Shown: positions 8,232 to 17,851, counted from the stretch's first letter. The stretch is 64,000 nt of DNA from Holophaga sp. (GCA_016715205.1 JADKBC010000011.1:1-64000); one strand, 5' to 3'. The notes: generated from the letters alone by a model not told the origin. Numbers and translations are program-made.

Positions 8232-9662
8232 ATGGATGCCGATCGTTCCTATCAGGCCCTTGTCAGCCGCGACGCTCGCTTTGACGGGCACTTTTTCGTG
8301 GGTGTTGCTTCCACCGGAATCTACTGCCGCCCCATCTGCCGGGTCCGGGTGCCCAAGCGGGAGAACTGCACCTTTTATGCAAGCGCTGCGGCGGCGGAGG
8401 GCTCTGGCTTCAGGCCCTGCCTGCGTTGCCGTCCCGAACTGGCGCCGGGCCATTCACCCATGGATGCTTCTTCGCAACTGGCCCAGCGCGTGGCCCTGGC
8501 CCTGCAGGCAGGTGAACTGGACGAAGGTCTGGAGGCTATCGCCGTACGCTTTGGGGTTTCGGAGCGCCACCTACGGCGCGTCTTCGCCGCCGAATTCGGT
8601 GTCGCTCCCATCGAGTTCCTGCAGACCCAGCGACTGCTCACGGCCAAACGGTTGCTCACGGATACCGGGCTGCCGCTCGCGGAAGTGGCCTGGGCCAGTG
8701 GCTTTACCAGCCTGCGTCGCTTCAATGCCCTGTTCCATGATCGCTACCATCTGAAACCTTCGGACCTTCGCAAGGATCGGAAAAACCTTGGCGCGGCCGA
8801 AGGCTTCCGGTTCCGCCTTCCCTTCCGCCCGCCCTACGATGGCGCCAGGATGCTGGGGTTCCTGGGCCTGCGTGCCATTCCGGGGCTGGAATCCTTTGAT
8901 GGTTCCACGTACCGTCGGACCATCGCCCTGACAGTGCGTGGGAAGCGCTTCCAGGGTTGGGTGGCGGCTTCCTTTTTGCCCGCCACCTCAGCTCTGGAAG
9001 TCGTGGTAAGCCCGTCCCTGGGGCCCGCCATTCCTCAGGTGTTGGCCCGGTTGTCCCACCTTTTCGACCTGGGGGGCCAACCCGATGCGGTCGCCGCCTC
9101 CCTCGGGCCATTGGCCGAAGCCCATCCCGGCGTGCGGGTACCGGGCGTCATGGATGGCTTCGAGATCGCGGTGCGGGCCGTGCTGGGCCAACAGGTCACC
9201 GTGAAGGCTGCACGCACCCTAGCCATGCGCGTCCTCGATGCTTTCGGGGATCCTGTTGAGACGCCCTTCGAAGAACTGCGCCGCACGTTTCCATCGCCTG
9301 AGCGAATCGCGACCCTGCCGCCGGAAGCGTTGGGCGCCCTGGGCATTTTGCGCACCCGCTCGGCCACCATCAAGGCCATCGCCCGGGCCATGGCTGAAAA
9401 GGAGTTGAGGCTGGAGCCAGGGGTGAACGTGGAAGCCACGATCCATGCCCTGCTGCAATTGCCGGGTATCGGCGATTGGACCGCCCAGTACATTGCCATG
9501 CGGGCCCTCGCCTGGCCCGATGCTTTCATTCCCACGGATCACGGGGTGCGCAGCGCACTGCCTGGGCTCTCCACTGCGGAGATCAAGGCCTGGGCCGAGT
9601 CCTGGCGGCCCTGGCGGGCCTACGCCGTGATGCACCTTTGGGCTTCCTTGGAGGACGCATGA
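8232..9662 (+). CDS. Ada-AlkA fusion: methylphosphotriester sensor, AraC regulator and 3-methyladenine glycosylase
   Basis: A 476-residue three-part protein. Residues 1-80 are the Ada zinc domain with four cysteines at 32, 36, 63 and 66 (YCRPIC, CLRC); the first corresponds to the methyl-accepting Cys38 of Ada. Residues ~85-185 are an AraC helix-turn-helix (IAVRFGVSERHLRRVF; LAEVAWASGFTSLRRFN). Residues ~195-476 are AlkA: an AlkA N-terminal domain, then the HhH-GPD motif LPGIGDWTAQYIAMRAL with the catalytic Asp in IPTDHGV. It should sense methylated DNA, activate transcription and excise alkylated purines. The stop overlaps the ogt start (ATGA). Confidence 0.93.
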   Translation: MDADRSYQALVSRDARFDGHFFVGVASTGIYCRPICRVRVPKRENCTFYASAAAAEGSGFRPCLRCRPELAPGHSPMDASSQLAQRVALALQAGELDEGLEAIAVRFGVSERHLRRVFAAEFGVAPIEFLQTQRLLTAKRLLTDTGLPLAEVAWASGFTSLRRFNALFHDRYHLKPSDLRKDRKNLGAAEGFRFRLPFRPPYDGARMLGFLGLRAIPGLESFDGSTYRRTIALTVRGKRFQGWVAASFLPATSALEVVVSPSLGPAIPQVLARLSHLFDLGGQPDAVAASLGPLAEAHPGVRVPGVMDGFEIAVRAVLGQQVTVKAARTLAMRVLDAFGDPVETPFEELRRTFPSPERIATLPPEALGALGILRTRSATIKAIARAMAEKELRLEPGVNVEATIHALLQLPGIGDWTAQYIAMRALAWPDAFIPTDHGVRSALPGLSTAEIKAWAESWRPWRAYAVMHLWASLEDA

Positions 9663-10174
9663 AGCGCTTCGCTGAACGATTCGACAGCCCTCTGGGCCCC
9701 ATGATCCTGGTCTCGGACGGAACAGCCCTCATTGGGCTCTACCTCGAAGGCCAGAAGCACTTTCCCAACAACGCAGGCACCTGGATCTGGGGCGAGAGTT
9801 TGCCCGTGTTCCAGGAGACCCGTCGCCAATTGGGGGATTACTTCGAGGGTCGTCGGCGCAGGTTCGATCTGCCGTTGGAGCCCGCAGGCACGTCCTTCCA
9901 GCAGCAGGTTTGGAAGGCACTGAAAGGCATTCCCCACGGTGCCACGCTCACCTACGCCGAGGTGGCGCGGCGGATTGGGAAGCCCACGGCCGCACGGGCC
10001 GTGGGGGCCGCGGTGGGAAGGAACCCCCTCACCATCCTGGTGCCCTGCCATCGCGTACTGGGCCAGAATGGCGCATTGACTGGATTTGCGGGCGGGTTGG
10101 AACAGAAAAAGAAGCTCCTGGATTTGGAATCGGCCCAGCCTCTCCCAGGCCTGTTAGAACAAACCGAACAATAA
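9659..10174 (+). CDS. ogt: Methylated-DNA--[protein]-cysteine S-methyltransferase
   Basis: A suicide repair enzyme that moves the methyl group from O6-methylguanine to its own cysteine. The active-site PCHRV lies in NPLTILVPCHRVLGQNGAL, and the helix-turn-helix segment TSFQQQVWKALKGIPHGATL is typical. At 171 residues it is normal for Ogt/MGMT. ATG overlaps the stop of the Ada-AlkA gene, so the two form one operon for alkylation repair. Confidence 0.95.
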   Translation: MKRFAERFDSPLGPMILVSDGTALIGLYLEGQKHFPNNAGTWIWGESLPVFQETRRQLGDYFEGRRRRFDLPLEPAGTSFQQQVWKALKGIPHGATLTYAEVARRIGKPTAARAVGAAVGRNPLTILVPCHRVLGQNGALTGFAGGLEQKKKLLDLESAQPLPGLLEQTEQ

Positions 10175-10265
10175 AAGGTCCGCCTGATCCCTGTCTCCCT
10201 AGTGCGGAAGCTTTTCTGCTCGGACCATGGCAACCCAAGTGCTCGATCGTGGCCCTTACTTGGCG

Positions 10266-11372
10266 TTAGGGGTGGTCGAGGTTGTGGGTGATTTCCTGCA
10301 ACTCGAACTCGCCGTAGGTGAAAGCGCCTTCCTTGGGATGCCATTTTACCTCTGCGCGGGAGCTGAGCCGCCAGGGGCCGAAGGACCGATAGGCTCGCAG
10401 GGGCGTCGTCCAGCCCGCGGGGTCAAAGGTTTTCCCGTCGGAGGAAGCCTTCGTGCGATCGTCGGAATGGAAATCCACCAGTTCGCCCTGTTCGTTGAAG
10501 AACAGATCCGCGGTGATGGTCTGTCCTCCATTGGTAAACGTGGCCCTGGTATGGCGATCATCCAACGCCTGCCAGCGGATCCGGGGGTCTGTCAGGGAAC
10601 CGGGCGCCAGCACGCACATATCGTTGAACAGGGTTACGGTTTCCGCACGGTCGAGGGCAGGGCCCTTGGCATCAACCAGGGTCACCAGCCCCAGGGCTTT
10701 CACCCGCATGGTGGCGGTGGTACCCCGATAGACGTGCAGGACCTGAACCGGAAAGCCCCGCATGGTGGCATCCATGTAGAACAGCCGCACCGGCGTGTGG
10801 AAGGCCTCCGTTTGCTGGGCCGTGAAGGGCATCCAGGGCGCCTGGGGACCACTCCGTATTCTGCCCTTGAATCGAGCCTGAAAATTCGCAGTGGCAACCG
10901 CGGGTTTCAAGGCCGACATCTGCAGATAGTGGCGAACGGAACCCGGCAAACGGTCCAGATCGGCCTGGGTTATCGGCCGTGGGGTTGGCATTTGGGTGAG
11001 GACAGCGGCCTGCTCCCGGTCATACTCGGCGCGCAGGCTCAGGGGGCCCTGCATCAAGAAGCCCAGGCTCACACCGGTCAGGATCATGACGTTGGCGAAG
11101 GTGCCAAAGCGGGCGTCACGCCACACCGTGAAGATCAATCCCTGGGAAAGCACGACCGCCAAAAGACCCGGGAGCCACCACCAGCCCGGCAGCACAAACA
11201 GCGCCACCAAGGTCAGGGTGAACAGGCCTTCTGCGAGCAGCCAAAGGAACCCCATCCGACGGGAGATGGGCAGCACCAGCTGGGGAACTTTGTCCGGGTC
11301 CAGTGACTTCATGAGCCCGAGCACATGGATGAGCCCATGGAAGAACAACAGGAGGGCAAAGGCGATTCGCAT
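10266..11372 (-). CDS. DUF6544 family membrane protein
   Basis: A 368-residue protein. The N-terminal third has four predicted membrane helices (FALLLFFHGLIHVLGL; FLWLLAEGLFTLTLVALFVL; LPGLLAVVLSQGLIFTV; VMILTGVSLGFLM). The soluble remainder begins LPGSVRHYLQ and has LFYMDATMRGFPVQV and DDRHTRATFTNGGQTITADL, features of DUF6544 (formerly grouped with DUF6920). Function unknown. I place the start at 11372 because AAGGA precedes it and homology begins at MRIAFALLLF; another ATG lies at 11396. It is convergent with ogt across ~90 bases. Confidence 0.75.
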   Translation of the reverse strand: MRIAFALLLFFHGLIHVLGLMKSLDPDKVPQLVLPISRRMGFLWLLAEGLFTLTLVALFVLPGWWWLPGLLAVVLSQGLIFTVWRDARFGTFANVMILTGVSLGFLMQGPLSLRAEYDREQAAVLTQMPTPRPITQADLDRLPGSVRHYLQMSALKPAVATANFQARFKGRIRSGPQAPWMPFTAQQTEAFHTPVRLFYMDATMRGFPVQVLHVYRGTTATMRVKALGLVTLVDAKGPALDRAETVTLFNDMCVLAPGSLTDPRIRWQALDDRHTRATFTNGGQTITADLFFNEQGELVDFHSDDRTKASSDGKTFDPAGWTTPLRAYRSFGPWRLSSRAEVKWHPKEGAFTYGEFELQEITHNLDHP

Positions 11373-11449
11373 GACGTTCCTTGGATCTTCAGGCATGGTA
11401 CCGAGTTTGGTCCCTGAAGCTCAAAGGATCTGGTTCGTCGGCACTCGGC

Positions 11450-12019
11450 TCAAGCGCCTGCCGCCTCCAGAGCCTTCACCAGGGTTTCGGCCTGCTGCAC
11501 GCCCGTGAATCGCTGGACAACCTTGCCGCCCTTGAGAATCACCAAGGTGGGAATGGCCTGCACGCCAAAGGGGGCGGCCAGGGCCGGTTCTTCGTCCACA
11601 TTGACCTTGGTCACGAGGGCCCGGTCGCCCATCTGGATGGAGACCTGATCCAGGATGGGGCCCTGCATCCGGCAGGGACCACACCAAGGTGCCCAGAAGT
11701 CGATGATCACGGGCTTGTCCTGGCCCTTCACTTTTTCAAAGGCGCCAGCGGTGAGATGGATGACATTGGAAACGGACATGGTGGGTTCCTTTTGGGCAGG
11801 CTGGCTGGTGGTCTTGCTGCTTGAAGACGGGTTCTTTGAACAACCCGCAAGGGTAAAGAAGAGACTCACCACCACCCCATAGGTGATGGCGCGCAGAGGC
11901 GTGGCAGTGAGTGGGCAGGCGCCCGTGCGGCAGCCCACCCATCGCTGGTACCCGAAACCCAGGGCACCCCCCACCAGGATCCCGAGCAACACCCGCTTGA
12001 GGTCGAAGGGAAGCACCAT
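11450..12019 (-). CDS. DUF6132 membrane domain fused to thioredoxin
   Basis: A 189-residue protein in two parts. Residues 1-57 hold two hydrophobic helices around VGCRTGACPLTATP, the DUF6132 signature. The second helix ends in a lipobox-like LAGC followed by a Ser-rich linker. Residues ~80-189 are a thioredoxin with the WCGPC active site (IIDFWAPWCGPCRMQGP) and the cis-proline segment AIPTLVILKGG. The topology would put the thioredoxin outside the membrane or tethered to it. An internal ATG (MSVSNVIHL) could give a free cytoplasmic thioredoxin. Its ATG overlaps the stop of the upstream DUF2892 gene (TAATG). It ends the arsR-RND operon, which suggests a redox or thiol role. Confidence 0.8.
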   Translation of the reverse strand: MVLPFDLKRVLLGILVGGALGFGYQRWVGCRTGACPLTATPLRAITYGVVVSLFFTLAGCSKNPSSSSKTTSQPAQKEPTMSVSNVIHLTAGAFEKVKGQDKPVIIDFWAPWCGPCRMQGPILDQVSIQMGDRALVTKVNVDEEPALAAPFGVQAIPTLVILKGGKVVQRFTGVQQAETLVKALEAAGA

Positions 12020-12228
12020 TAGTTGATCCCGCAGGCGCCCTGGGTCGGCACCCCGAGCTTGGCCAGGATGCTGGACATCAGGCACCAATTGGTGAGGCCG
12101 CTTTGCAGGAGATTGGCACCCACGAAGACGGTGAGCCAGAGCCAATTGGGGCTATGCCAGTGGGCCAGGGCAAGGCTGGCGAGGATCATGGTGCCGGCGA
12201 CAGAGTGGACGATGCGATCAACGTTCAT
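12019..12228 (-). CDS. DUF2892 (YgaP-type) small membrane protein
   Basis: A 69-residue protein starting MNVDRIVHSVAGTMILASLA, with a second helix in WLWLTVFVGANLLQSGLTNW. This matches the inner-membrane DUF2892 domain often found next to or fused to rhodanese in sulfur-handling proteins. ATG overlaps the stop of the RND gene (ATGA) and its own stop overlaps the next start. Tight coupling implies it is made together with the pump. Function within the operon is unknown. Confidence 0.85.
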   Translation of the reverse strand: MNVDRIVHSVAGTMILASLALAHWHSPNWLWLTVFVGANLLQSGLTNWCLMSSILAKLGVPTQGACGIN

Positions 12229-15200
12229 TTTTGCTCCTGAAGGATTTGGGCGGCGCCCAGGCGTTGCAGATCAGCCGCACGACCGCGCCGGGCGACAAGG
12301 AAATAGAGAACGGGCACTGCGATGCGGGAGAGCAGGGTGGCGGCCACTTCACCGGCCATGAGACTGATGGCCAGACCCTGGAAAATGGGATCGGCCAACA
12401 TGATGGCGCTGCCCACCATCACGGCGGAGGCCGTGAGGAGCATGGGGCGGAAGCGCACCACGCCCGCTTCTTCCACCGCGAGGGCCAAGGGCATGCCTTC
12501 CTTGAGCTTCAGTTCGATGAAATCCACCAGGATGATGCTGTTGCGCACGATGATGCCGGCTCCGGCGATGAAGCCGATCATGCTGGTGGCCGTGAAGAAG
12601 GCGCCCATCAGACCATGGGCGGGAATGATGCCGATCAGGGAGAGCGGGATGGGCACCAGGATCACCCAGGGCACCATGAAGCTCTCGAACCAGCCCACCA
12701 CCAGGATGTAGATCAGGATCAGCACGGCCGCAAAGGCGAGGCCAAGGTCCCGGAAGACTTCCAGCGTGATGTGCCATTCGCCATCCCACTTCATCACCAG
12801 GTTTTCGGTGTTCTCGGGATGGGCCAATCCCAGCCTCGCCACGGGTTGGCCGGCGGTGCCCTTCAGCCCATCGAGCTGTTTGTTCAGGGCCGCCAAGGCG
12901 TATACCGGACTCTCGATCACACCGGCCAGATCGCCGAATACATAGGACACCGGCATGAGGTTTTTGTGGAAGATCGCGGCGTTCTCACGGCCCTCCTGCA
13001 CCCGCACCAATTCGGATAGGGGAACCAGCCCCCGCGCGCCAGGGACGGTCATCTGGAGCATCTGGTCGAGGTGCTGCCGCTGGCTGCTGGGCAGTTGGAT
13101 GATCACGGGCACCTGGGTGCTGCCCCGCTGCACATGGAAACTGCCAGCCGTGTGGCCATTGCCTGCCATGTACAAGGTCTGGATCACATGGGCGGGCGCG
13201 ACGCCGTGAAGAGCCGCTTTTTCTCGATCCAACACCAGGCTGACCTTGGGGTTGGTGGGATTGAGGGTGCTATCCACATCCACCACGCCCTTCACGCCGT
13301 GGAAAATTTTCTCGATTTCACCCGCGTAGCGAATGCGTTCAGCCTCTGTGGGGCCATAGACCTCGGCCACCAAGGTATCCATGACCGGTGGCCCTGGTGG
13401 AATTTCCACGATCTTGAAGCGTGTGCCTTCCGGCATGGCCAGCTTGGCCAATTCAGGTCGCAGGCGCACGGCAATGGCATGGCTTTGTTCCTTGCGATCC
13501 CCCTTGCCCACCAGGTTCACCTGGATATCCACCATTTGGGCGTCCTGGCGGAGAAAGCTATGGCGCACCATGCCCACGAAGGTGAAGGGGGCCGCTTCCC
13601 CCGCATACACCTGGACATCGCGGACGACTGGTTCCTGCAGCAGACGCCTGGCCATGGTCTGGCCCAGGACCAGGGCATTCTCCCGGGGCGTGCCGGCAGG
13701 CAGATCGAGTTGCACCATGAATTCGGATTTGTTATCGAAGGGCAGCATTTTTACTTTCACGGCCCCCACACCCACCAGGGCCATGGCGCCGCCCAGCAGG
13801 GCCAGCACGCCCACAAAGAAGGCCCACCGAACCTTGGCGCTGGAGAGCAGGGCATGCATGATGCGGCGGTAGAGGTGCGTGCTCCAGGAATCCGGCGCGG
13901 TTTCATCGGCAAGGGTTTTTTCGTTTTCCTTGCCATGAAGGGGTTCGGGAACCGAGTTCTCTTCGGTGGCGGGGTGCAGGCCGCTGGCATCGATTTCCGG
14001 AAGGTGAGCTTCATGTTTGAAAATCTTGAGACTGGCCCAAGGGCTGATGACGAAGGCGATGACCAGACTGAAGAGCATGGCCACGCTGGCGCCCACGGGA
14101 ATGGGTCGCATGTAGGGGCCCATGAGGCCGCGTACAAAGGCCATGGGGAGAATGGCGGCAATCACCGCGAACGTGGCAAGGATGGTGGGGTTGCCCACTT
14201 CATCCACCGCATCCACCACGATCTTCGCAAAGCTGCGGGGCGGACCTGGAAGATGAAGGTGCCGATGGATGTTTTCCACCACCACGATGGCGTCGTCCAC
14301 CAGGATGCCGATGGAGAAAATCAGGCTAAAGAGCGTGACGCGGTTCAGGGTGTACCCGAAGAGGTAGGAAATGAGCAGTGTGAGCGCCAAGGTTACCGGT
14401 ACCGCGGTGCCCACCACCACCGCGCTGCGCCAGCCCATGGCCAAGCCGATGAGGGCCACAACGCTGAGGGTGGCGATGAGGAGATGCTCGATGAGCTCGT
14501 TGCTCTTATCGCCCGCGGTTTCGCCGTAGTTGCGAGTCACGGTCACCTTGAGTTCGGCGGGAATCAGGTTCCCGCGCAGGGCATCCACTTTTCTCAGGAC
14601 GGCCTCGGCCAGATCGGTGGCGTTGCTGCCCGTGCGCTTGGAGAGCGTTACGGTCACGGCCGAATCAAACCCACCCTGTTGGGTACCGTAAAGCACGATG
14701 GGCGGCTCGGGCTCGGGGCCATCGGACACACGGGCCACATCGCCCAAATAGATTGGGCGGCCATTCTTGACGGACACTACCAGACGCTTCAGTTCGGAGG
14801 CTTCCAGCACGAAACCCGAGGCTTCCAATACCGTGCGCTGGTTGCGATCCACCAGGGCACCTGCCGGGAGCTGGCTTTCGGCGGTCTGGAGGGCGGGCTG
14901 CAATTCACCCAGGCTCATGCCTAGGGCGCGGAGTTTTTCGGGATTGGGTTCGATGCGCACCATGCGCTTGGCACCGCCGATCACTTTCACCTGGGCGGTG
15001 TTGGGCACCGTACCTAGTTCGCGGGCAAGGGCTTCGCCCAGGCTGCGGAGCTGTCCCGGTGTCTGGTTCTGACCGTGTAAGGTGAGGCCCAAAAAGGGCA
15101 CGTCGTCGATGGTGAGCAGACGCACGATGGGTTTCATTGCGCCGCTGGGCAGCAGGTCGGGATTGGCCATCAGCTCCTGGTGAATTTTTACCAGGCTGGG

Positions 15201-15533
15201 TTCCTGGGGCTCGTTCACCTTGAAGCGCACCGTGATCATGGCCACGTTGGGCAAGCTGGTGCTGTAGAGGTATTCCACCCCAGAGATTCCCCAGAGGCGC
15301 TTCTCCAGCGGCGTGGTGACCTGACTTTCGATTTCCTTGGGGCTCGCGCCCGGCATGGGCACGTAGATATCCACCATGGGCACGATGATCTGGGGTTCTT
15401 CTTCGCGGGGCGTGAGCACCACCGCCAGCAGGCCCAGCATCAGGGACGCCACCACGATGAGGGGCGTCAGTTTGCTGTGGAGGAAGGACTTGGCGAGTCG
15501 CCCCGCGAGGCCTAGACGGTCGTCTCCACTCAT
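12225..15533 (-). CDS. RND efflux pump, inner-membrane permease (HAE1/AcrB family)
   Basis: A 1102-residue resistance-nodulation-division antiporter that would drive substrate export with proton influx. It has the first helix (KLTPLIVVASLMLGLLAVVL), the porter domain start YVPMPGASPKEIESQVTTPL, and helix 4 with GILVDDAIVVVENIHRHL, whose paired acidic residues (DD) serve proton relay. A second half repeats the layout (VLILIYILVVGWFESFMVPW; AGIIVRNSIILVDFIELKLK). A charged loop of ~50 residues in the middle makes it slightly longer than AcrB. Its ATG overlaps the membrane-fusion gene stop (ATGA). The substrate cannot be read; the arsR and thiol-protein neighbours suggest metals or reactive compounds. 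Confidence 0.95.
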   Translation of the reverse strand: MSGDDRLGLAGRLAKSFLHSKLTPLIVVASLMLGLLAVVLTPREEEPQIIVPMVDIYVPMPGASPKEIESQVTTPLEKRLWGISGVEYLYSTSLPNVAMITVRFKVNEPQEPSLVKIHQELMANPDLLPSGAMKPIVRLLTIDDVPFLGLTLHGQNQTPGQLRSLGEALARELGTVPNTAQVKVIGGAKRMVRIEPNPEKLRALGMSLGELQPALQTAESQLPAGALVDRNQRTVLEASGFVLEASELKRLVVSVKNGRPIYLGDVARVSDGPEPEPPIVLYGTQQGGFDSAVTVTLSKRTGSNATDLAEAVLRKVDALRGNLIPAELKVTVTRNYGETAGDKSNELIEHLLIATLSVVALIGLAMGWRSAVVVGTAVPVTLALTLLISYLFGYTLNRVTLFSLIFSIGILVDDAIVVVENIHRHLHLPGPPRSFAKIVVDAVDEVGNPTILATFAVIAAILPMAFVRGLMGPYMRPIPVGASVAMLFSLVIAFVISPWASLKIFKHEAHLPEIDASGLHPATEENSVPEPLHGKENEKTLADETAPDSWSTHLYRRIMHALLSSAKVRWAFFVGVLALLGGAMALVGVGAVKVKMLPFDNKSEFMVQLDLPAGTPRENALVLGQTMARRLLQEPVVRDVQVYAGEAAPFTFVGMVRHSFLRQDAQMVDIQVNLVGKGDRKEQSHAIAVRLRPELAKLAMPEGTRFKIVEIPPGPPVMDTLVAEVYGPTEAERIRYAGEIEKIFHGVKGVVDVDSTLNPTNPKVSLVLDREKAALHGVAPAHVIQTLYMAGNGHTAGSFHVQRGSTQVPVIIQLPSSQRQHLDQMLQMTVPGARGLVPLSELVRVQEGRENAAIFHKNLMPVSYVFGDLAGVIESPVYALAALNKQLDGLKGTAGQPVARLGLAHPENTENLVMKWDGEWHITLEVFRDLGLAFAAVLILIYILVVGWFESFMVPWVILVPIPLSLIGIIPAHGLMGAFFTATSMIGFIAGAGIIVRNSIILVDFIELKLKEGMPLALAVEEAGVVRFRPMLLTASAVMVGSAIMLADPIFQGLAISLMAGEVAATLLSRIAVPVLYFLVARRGRAADLQRLGAAQILQEQK

Positions 15534-16549
15534 TTCGTCACCTCAATGGGCTGCCCGTCCTTGAGTTCACCGGGCGCATCGATCACCAGTTCACCCTTGG
15601 CCAGTCCGGCACGAACGGGGATGCGGTCACCCTGCGGTTCGCCCAGGGACAGCCAGCGCAGTTCGGCCTTGCCATCCTTGACGACGAACACGCCATTCAG
15701 TTCGCCGCGCTGCACCAGGGAACTCTTGGCCACAAAGCGTTCGTCGGTGATCACCTTAGATGCGCCAATGGCGAGCTTCAATCGGCCAAAGGCGCCGGAG
15801 CGGAGGCCATCACCACCCTTGGCGACGCGCGCACGGATGCTGCCGCGATGGGAGGTGGGATCGCCACCTGTGGACAGGCCCGTGATCTGAGCAAGGCCGG
15901 TCTTGCCTTCCACTTCAAAAGGCAGCGTCTGGCCGATCTTGAGCCCCTTGGCTTCCCCTTCGGAAACGCTCCCCGTGAATTCCATGGCGCCCTGACCTTC
16001 CACTTCCACCAAGGGCATGCCTGGCCCCACGAAATCACCTTCGTTGACACGGCGGGTTTGCACGACGCCAGCAAAGGGAGACCGGATCTGGGTGTAGGCG
16101 ATATTCGCCTTCACACCCGCGAGGGCGGCATTTGCCTGGGCCAGTTGCACCGTGGCCATGTCCATTTCCGCCTGGATAGAGGCATTCTGCTTGGCGAGGT
16201 TTTCGATGCGATGAACTTGGGTGGTCGCCGCTGCCACGGCGGTTTCTGCGGCCTTCAGCCCACCCTGGAGATCGTCATCGCTGAGGCTCACCAGCAGCGC
16301 CCCGGCGGCCACATGCTGACCTTCCGTCACGTGAACCTTTTTCACCGATGCGGCCAGGCGGGTGGCAAGGGTGGCCCGCTGGGTGGCGTTCAGGGTGACT
16401 GCCACCCAACCGGCCTGATTGGCATCCGTTTCCGAAGCCAACCGCACCTTTACGGTGGGCAGTTGGACGGGCTGGGTTTCTTCATGCTTGGAACAGGCCA
16501 CGCCCACCAGGACGAGGGTCAGGGAAGAAAGGAAAAGCAAGCGCTTCAT
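15530..16549 (-). CDS. RND efflux periplasmic adaptor (membrane fusion protein)
   Basis: A 339-residue lipoprotein: signal MKRLLFLSSLTLVLVGVACS with the lipobox cysteine at 19. The family's lipoyl/barrel-sandwich region reads VKKVHVTEGQHVAAGALLVS, followed by an alpha-hairpin (~90-150) and the second barrel half (SPFAGVVQTRRVNEGDFVGP). It links the RND pump to the outer-membrane channel. It starts three bases after the tolC-like gene ends. Confidence 0.93.
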   Translation of the reverse strand: MKRLLFLSSLTLVLVGVACSKHEETQPVQLPTVKVRLASETDANQAGWVAVTLNATQRATLATRLAASVKKVHVTEGQHVAAGALLVSLSDDDLQGGLKAAETAVAAATTQVHRIENLAKQNASIQAEMDMATVQLAQANAALAGVKANIAYTQIRSPFAGVVQTRRVNEGDFVGPGMPLVEVEGQGAMEFTGSVSEGEAKGLKIGQTLPFEVEGKTGLAQITGLSTGGDPTSHRGSIRARVAKGGDGLRSGAFGRLKLAIGASKVITDERFVAKSSLVQRGELNGVFVVKDGKAELRWLSLGEPQGDRIPVRAGLAKGELVIDAPGELKDGQPIEVTK

Positions 16550-16552
16550 GGG

Positions 16553-17851
16553 TTACTCCTTCACGTTTTCGATGGGCTGACCGAGGGCAAGGGCTAGCTG
16601 GGCCTGGCCCAGGCGGCGTTCGAGTTGGCTGGCGAGCAGCAGGGTGCGGGCGCCTGTCAGAGCACTTTCGGCGTCCAGCACCTCCACCAGGGGCAACAGG
16701 CCCTCCCGGTGCCGGGCAGTGCGAATGGCGCGCACGGACTCCGAGGCTTCAACAGCGGTCTTGGCAAAACTGATTTTGGCTTCCGCCGTCTGGATGGCGC
16801 GACGGGCTTCTTCCACCTCGCGACTGGCCACGGCTTCCTGCCACCTCACATTGAATTCAGCGGCGCGGGCCTGGGCGCGGGCGGCACTCACCCGCTGGGT
16901 ATCGGAGAACGAGAAGGTCCATTTCGCGCCCAGGCTGGCGGTGGTCCAGTTGCCGCCGGTGTTCCAGGATTGCCGCATGGTGCCGGCGATGAACTGGAGG
17001 CCCACTTCTGGCTTCAGGCTGCCCTGGGCGGCTTTTACACCCTCCTTGGCCGCCTGGGATTGCTGGCGGGCTGCATGGAGGTCGCCACGCTGACCCGGGG
17101 TGGAAACGTCGCTCGCGCTGCCATCCACCGGCGTGCTCAAGGTCGAAGCACTGACATCGGTTCCCAGCAAAAGTGCCAGCGCCGATCGGGCCGAGGCCAG
17201 CCGGGCTTTCGCTTCCACCACACCCGCTTCGGACTGGGCGCGGTAGGCCTTGGTGCGCTCGCCCTCGGACTTCAACATCAAGCCCTGCTCGACGCGTGCC
17301 TGCACGAACCGTTCGGTTTCCGTGGCCTGCTTGAGGGTGTCCTCGGCGTAGCGGACGGCCTGTTCGGCCACCTGGGCGCCAAAGTAGGCCTGGGTGATGG
17401 CGAAGGCCACCTGCTGCTTGCGGTGCCCCTGGGTGGCTCCTTCGGCATTGGCCATGGCGGCGCCGGCACGACGGGCCGCATCCAGACGACCGCCCGCATA
17501 GAGTGGTTGGCTCAGGGTGAGGGTGGCGCCAGTGCCCTGGATCGCATCGGGATGGTTCAGCGCAGAGGGCATGAAATCCATCTGGGAGATACGAGCCTGA
17601 TCGAGCTTGGTGCCAAAGGCCATCATGGGTTCGTCGGTGCGCATGAAGCCCACGCCCAAGGTGGCAGTAGGCAGCCGCAACGAATGCATGGCTTCCGCCT
17701 CGGCCCGAGCCTTGGCCACCATGGCCTCGCCAGCCTGGAGGCCTGACTGCTTGGACCACGCGGTCTGGATGGCTTCCTGGATGCTCAAGGGCGCCTGGGC
17801 TTGCAGGGCCAAGGCGGTGAAGGGAACCAGGACCTTTAAAGGATTAGTCAT
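16553..17851 (-). CDS. TolC-family outer-membrane efflux channel
   Basis: A 432-residue outer-membrane factor with a signal peptide (MTNPLKVLVPFTALALQAQA). Two long Ala/Gln-rich repeats follow (LSIQEAIQTAWSKQSGLQAG; VALAITQAYFG-like segments; HREGLLPLVEVLDAESALTG), the usual OEP pattern. I chose the ATG at 17851, which has AAAAGGAA at the right distance; an ATG at 17872 would add seven residues (MMKRNSH). It begins the structural part of the efflux operon, 27 bases after arsR. Confidence 0.92.
   Translation of the reverse strand: MTNPLKVLVPFTALALQAQAPLSIQEAIQTAWSKQSGLQAGEAMVAKARAEAEAMHSLRLPTATLGVGFMRTDEPMMAFGTKLDQARISQMDFMPSALNHPDAIQGTGATLTLSQPLYAGGRLDAARRAGAAMANAEGATQGHRKQQVAFAITQAYFGAQVAEQAVRYAEDTLKQATETERFVQARVEQGLMLKSEGERTKAYRAQSEAGVVEAKARLASARSALALLLGTDVSASTLSTPVDGSASDVSTPGQRGDLHAARQQSQAAKEGVKAAQGSLKPEVGLQFIAGTMRQSWNTGGNWTTASLGAKWTFSFSDTQRVSAARAQARAAEFNVRWQEAVASREVEEARRAIQTAEAKISFAKTAVEASESVRAIRTARHREGLLPLVEVLDAESALTGARTLLLASQLERRLGQAQLALALGQPIENVKE

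Noticed and set aside
13071..14924. 617-residue plus-strand open frame
   Set aside because: It lies wholly antisense to the RND permease, is His/Gly/Gln-rich, and has no motif or ribosome site; GC-rich shadow frame.
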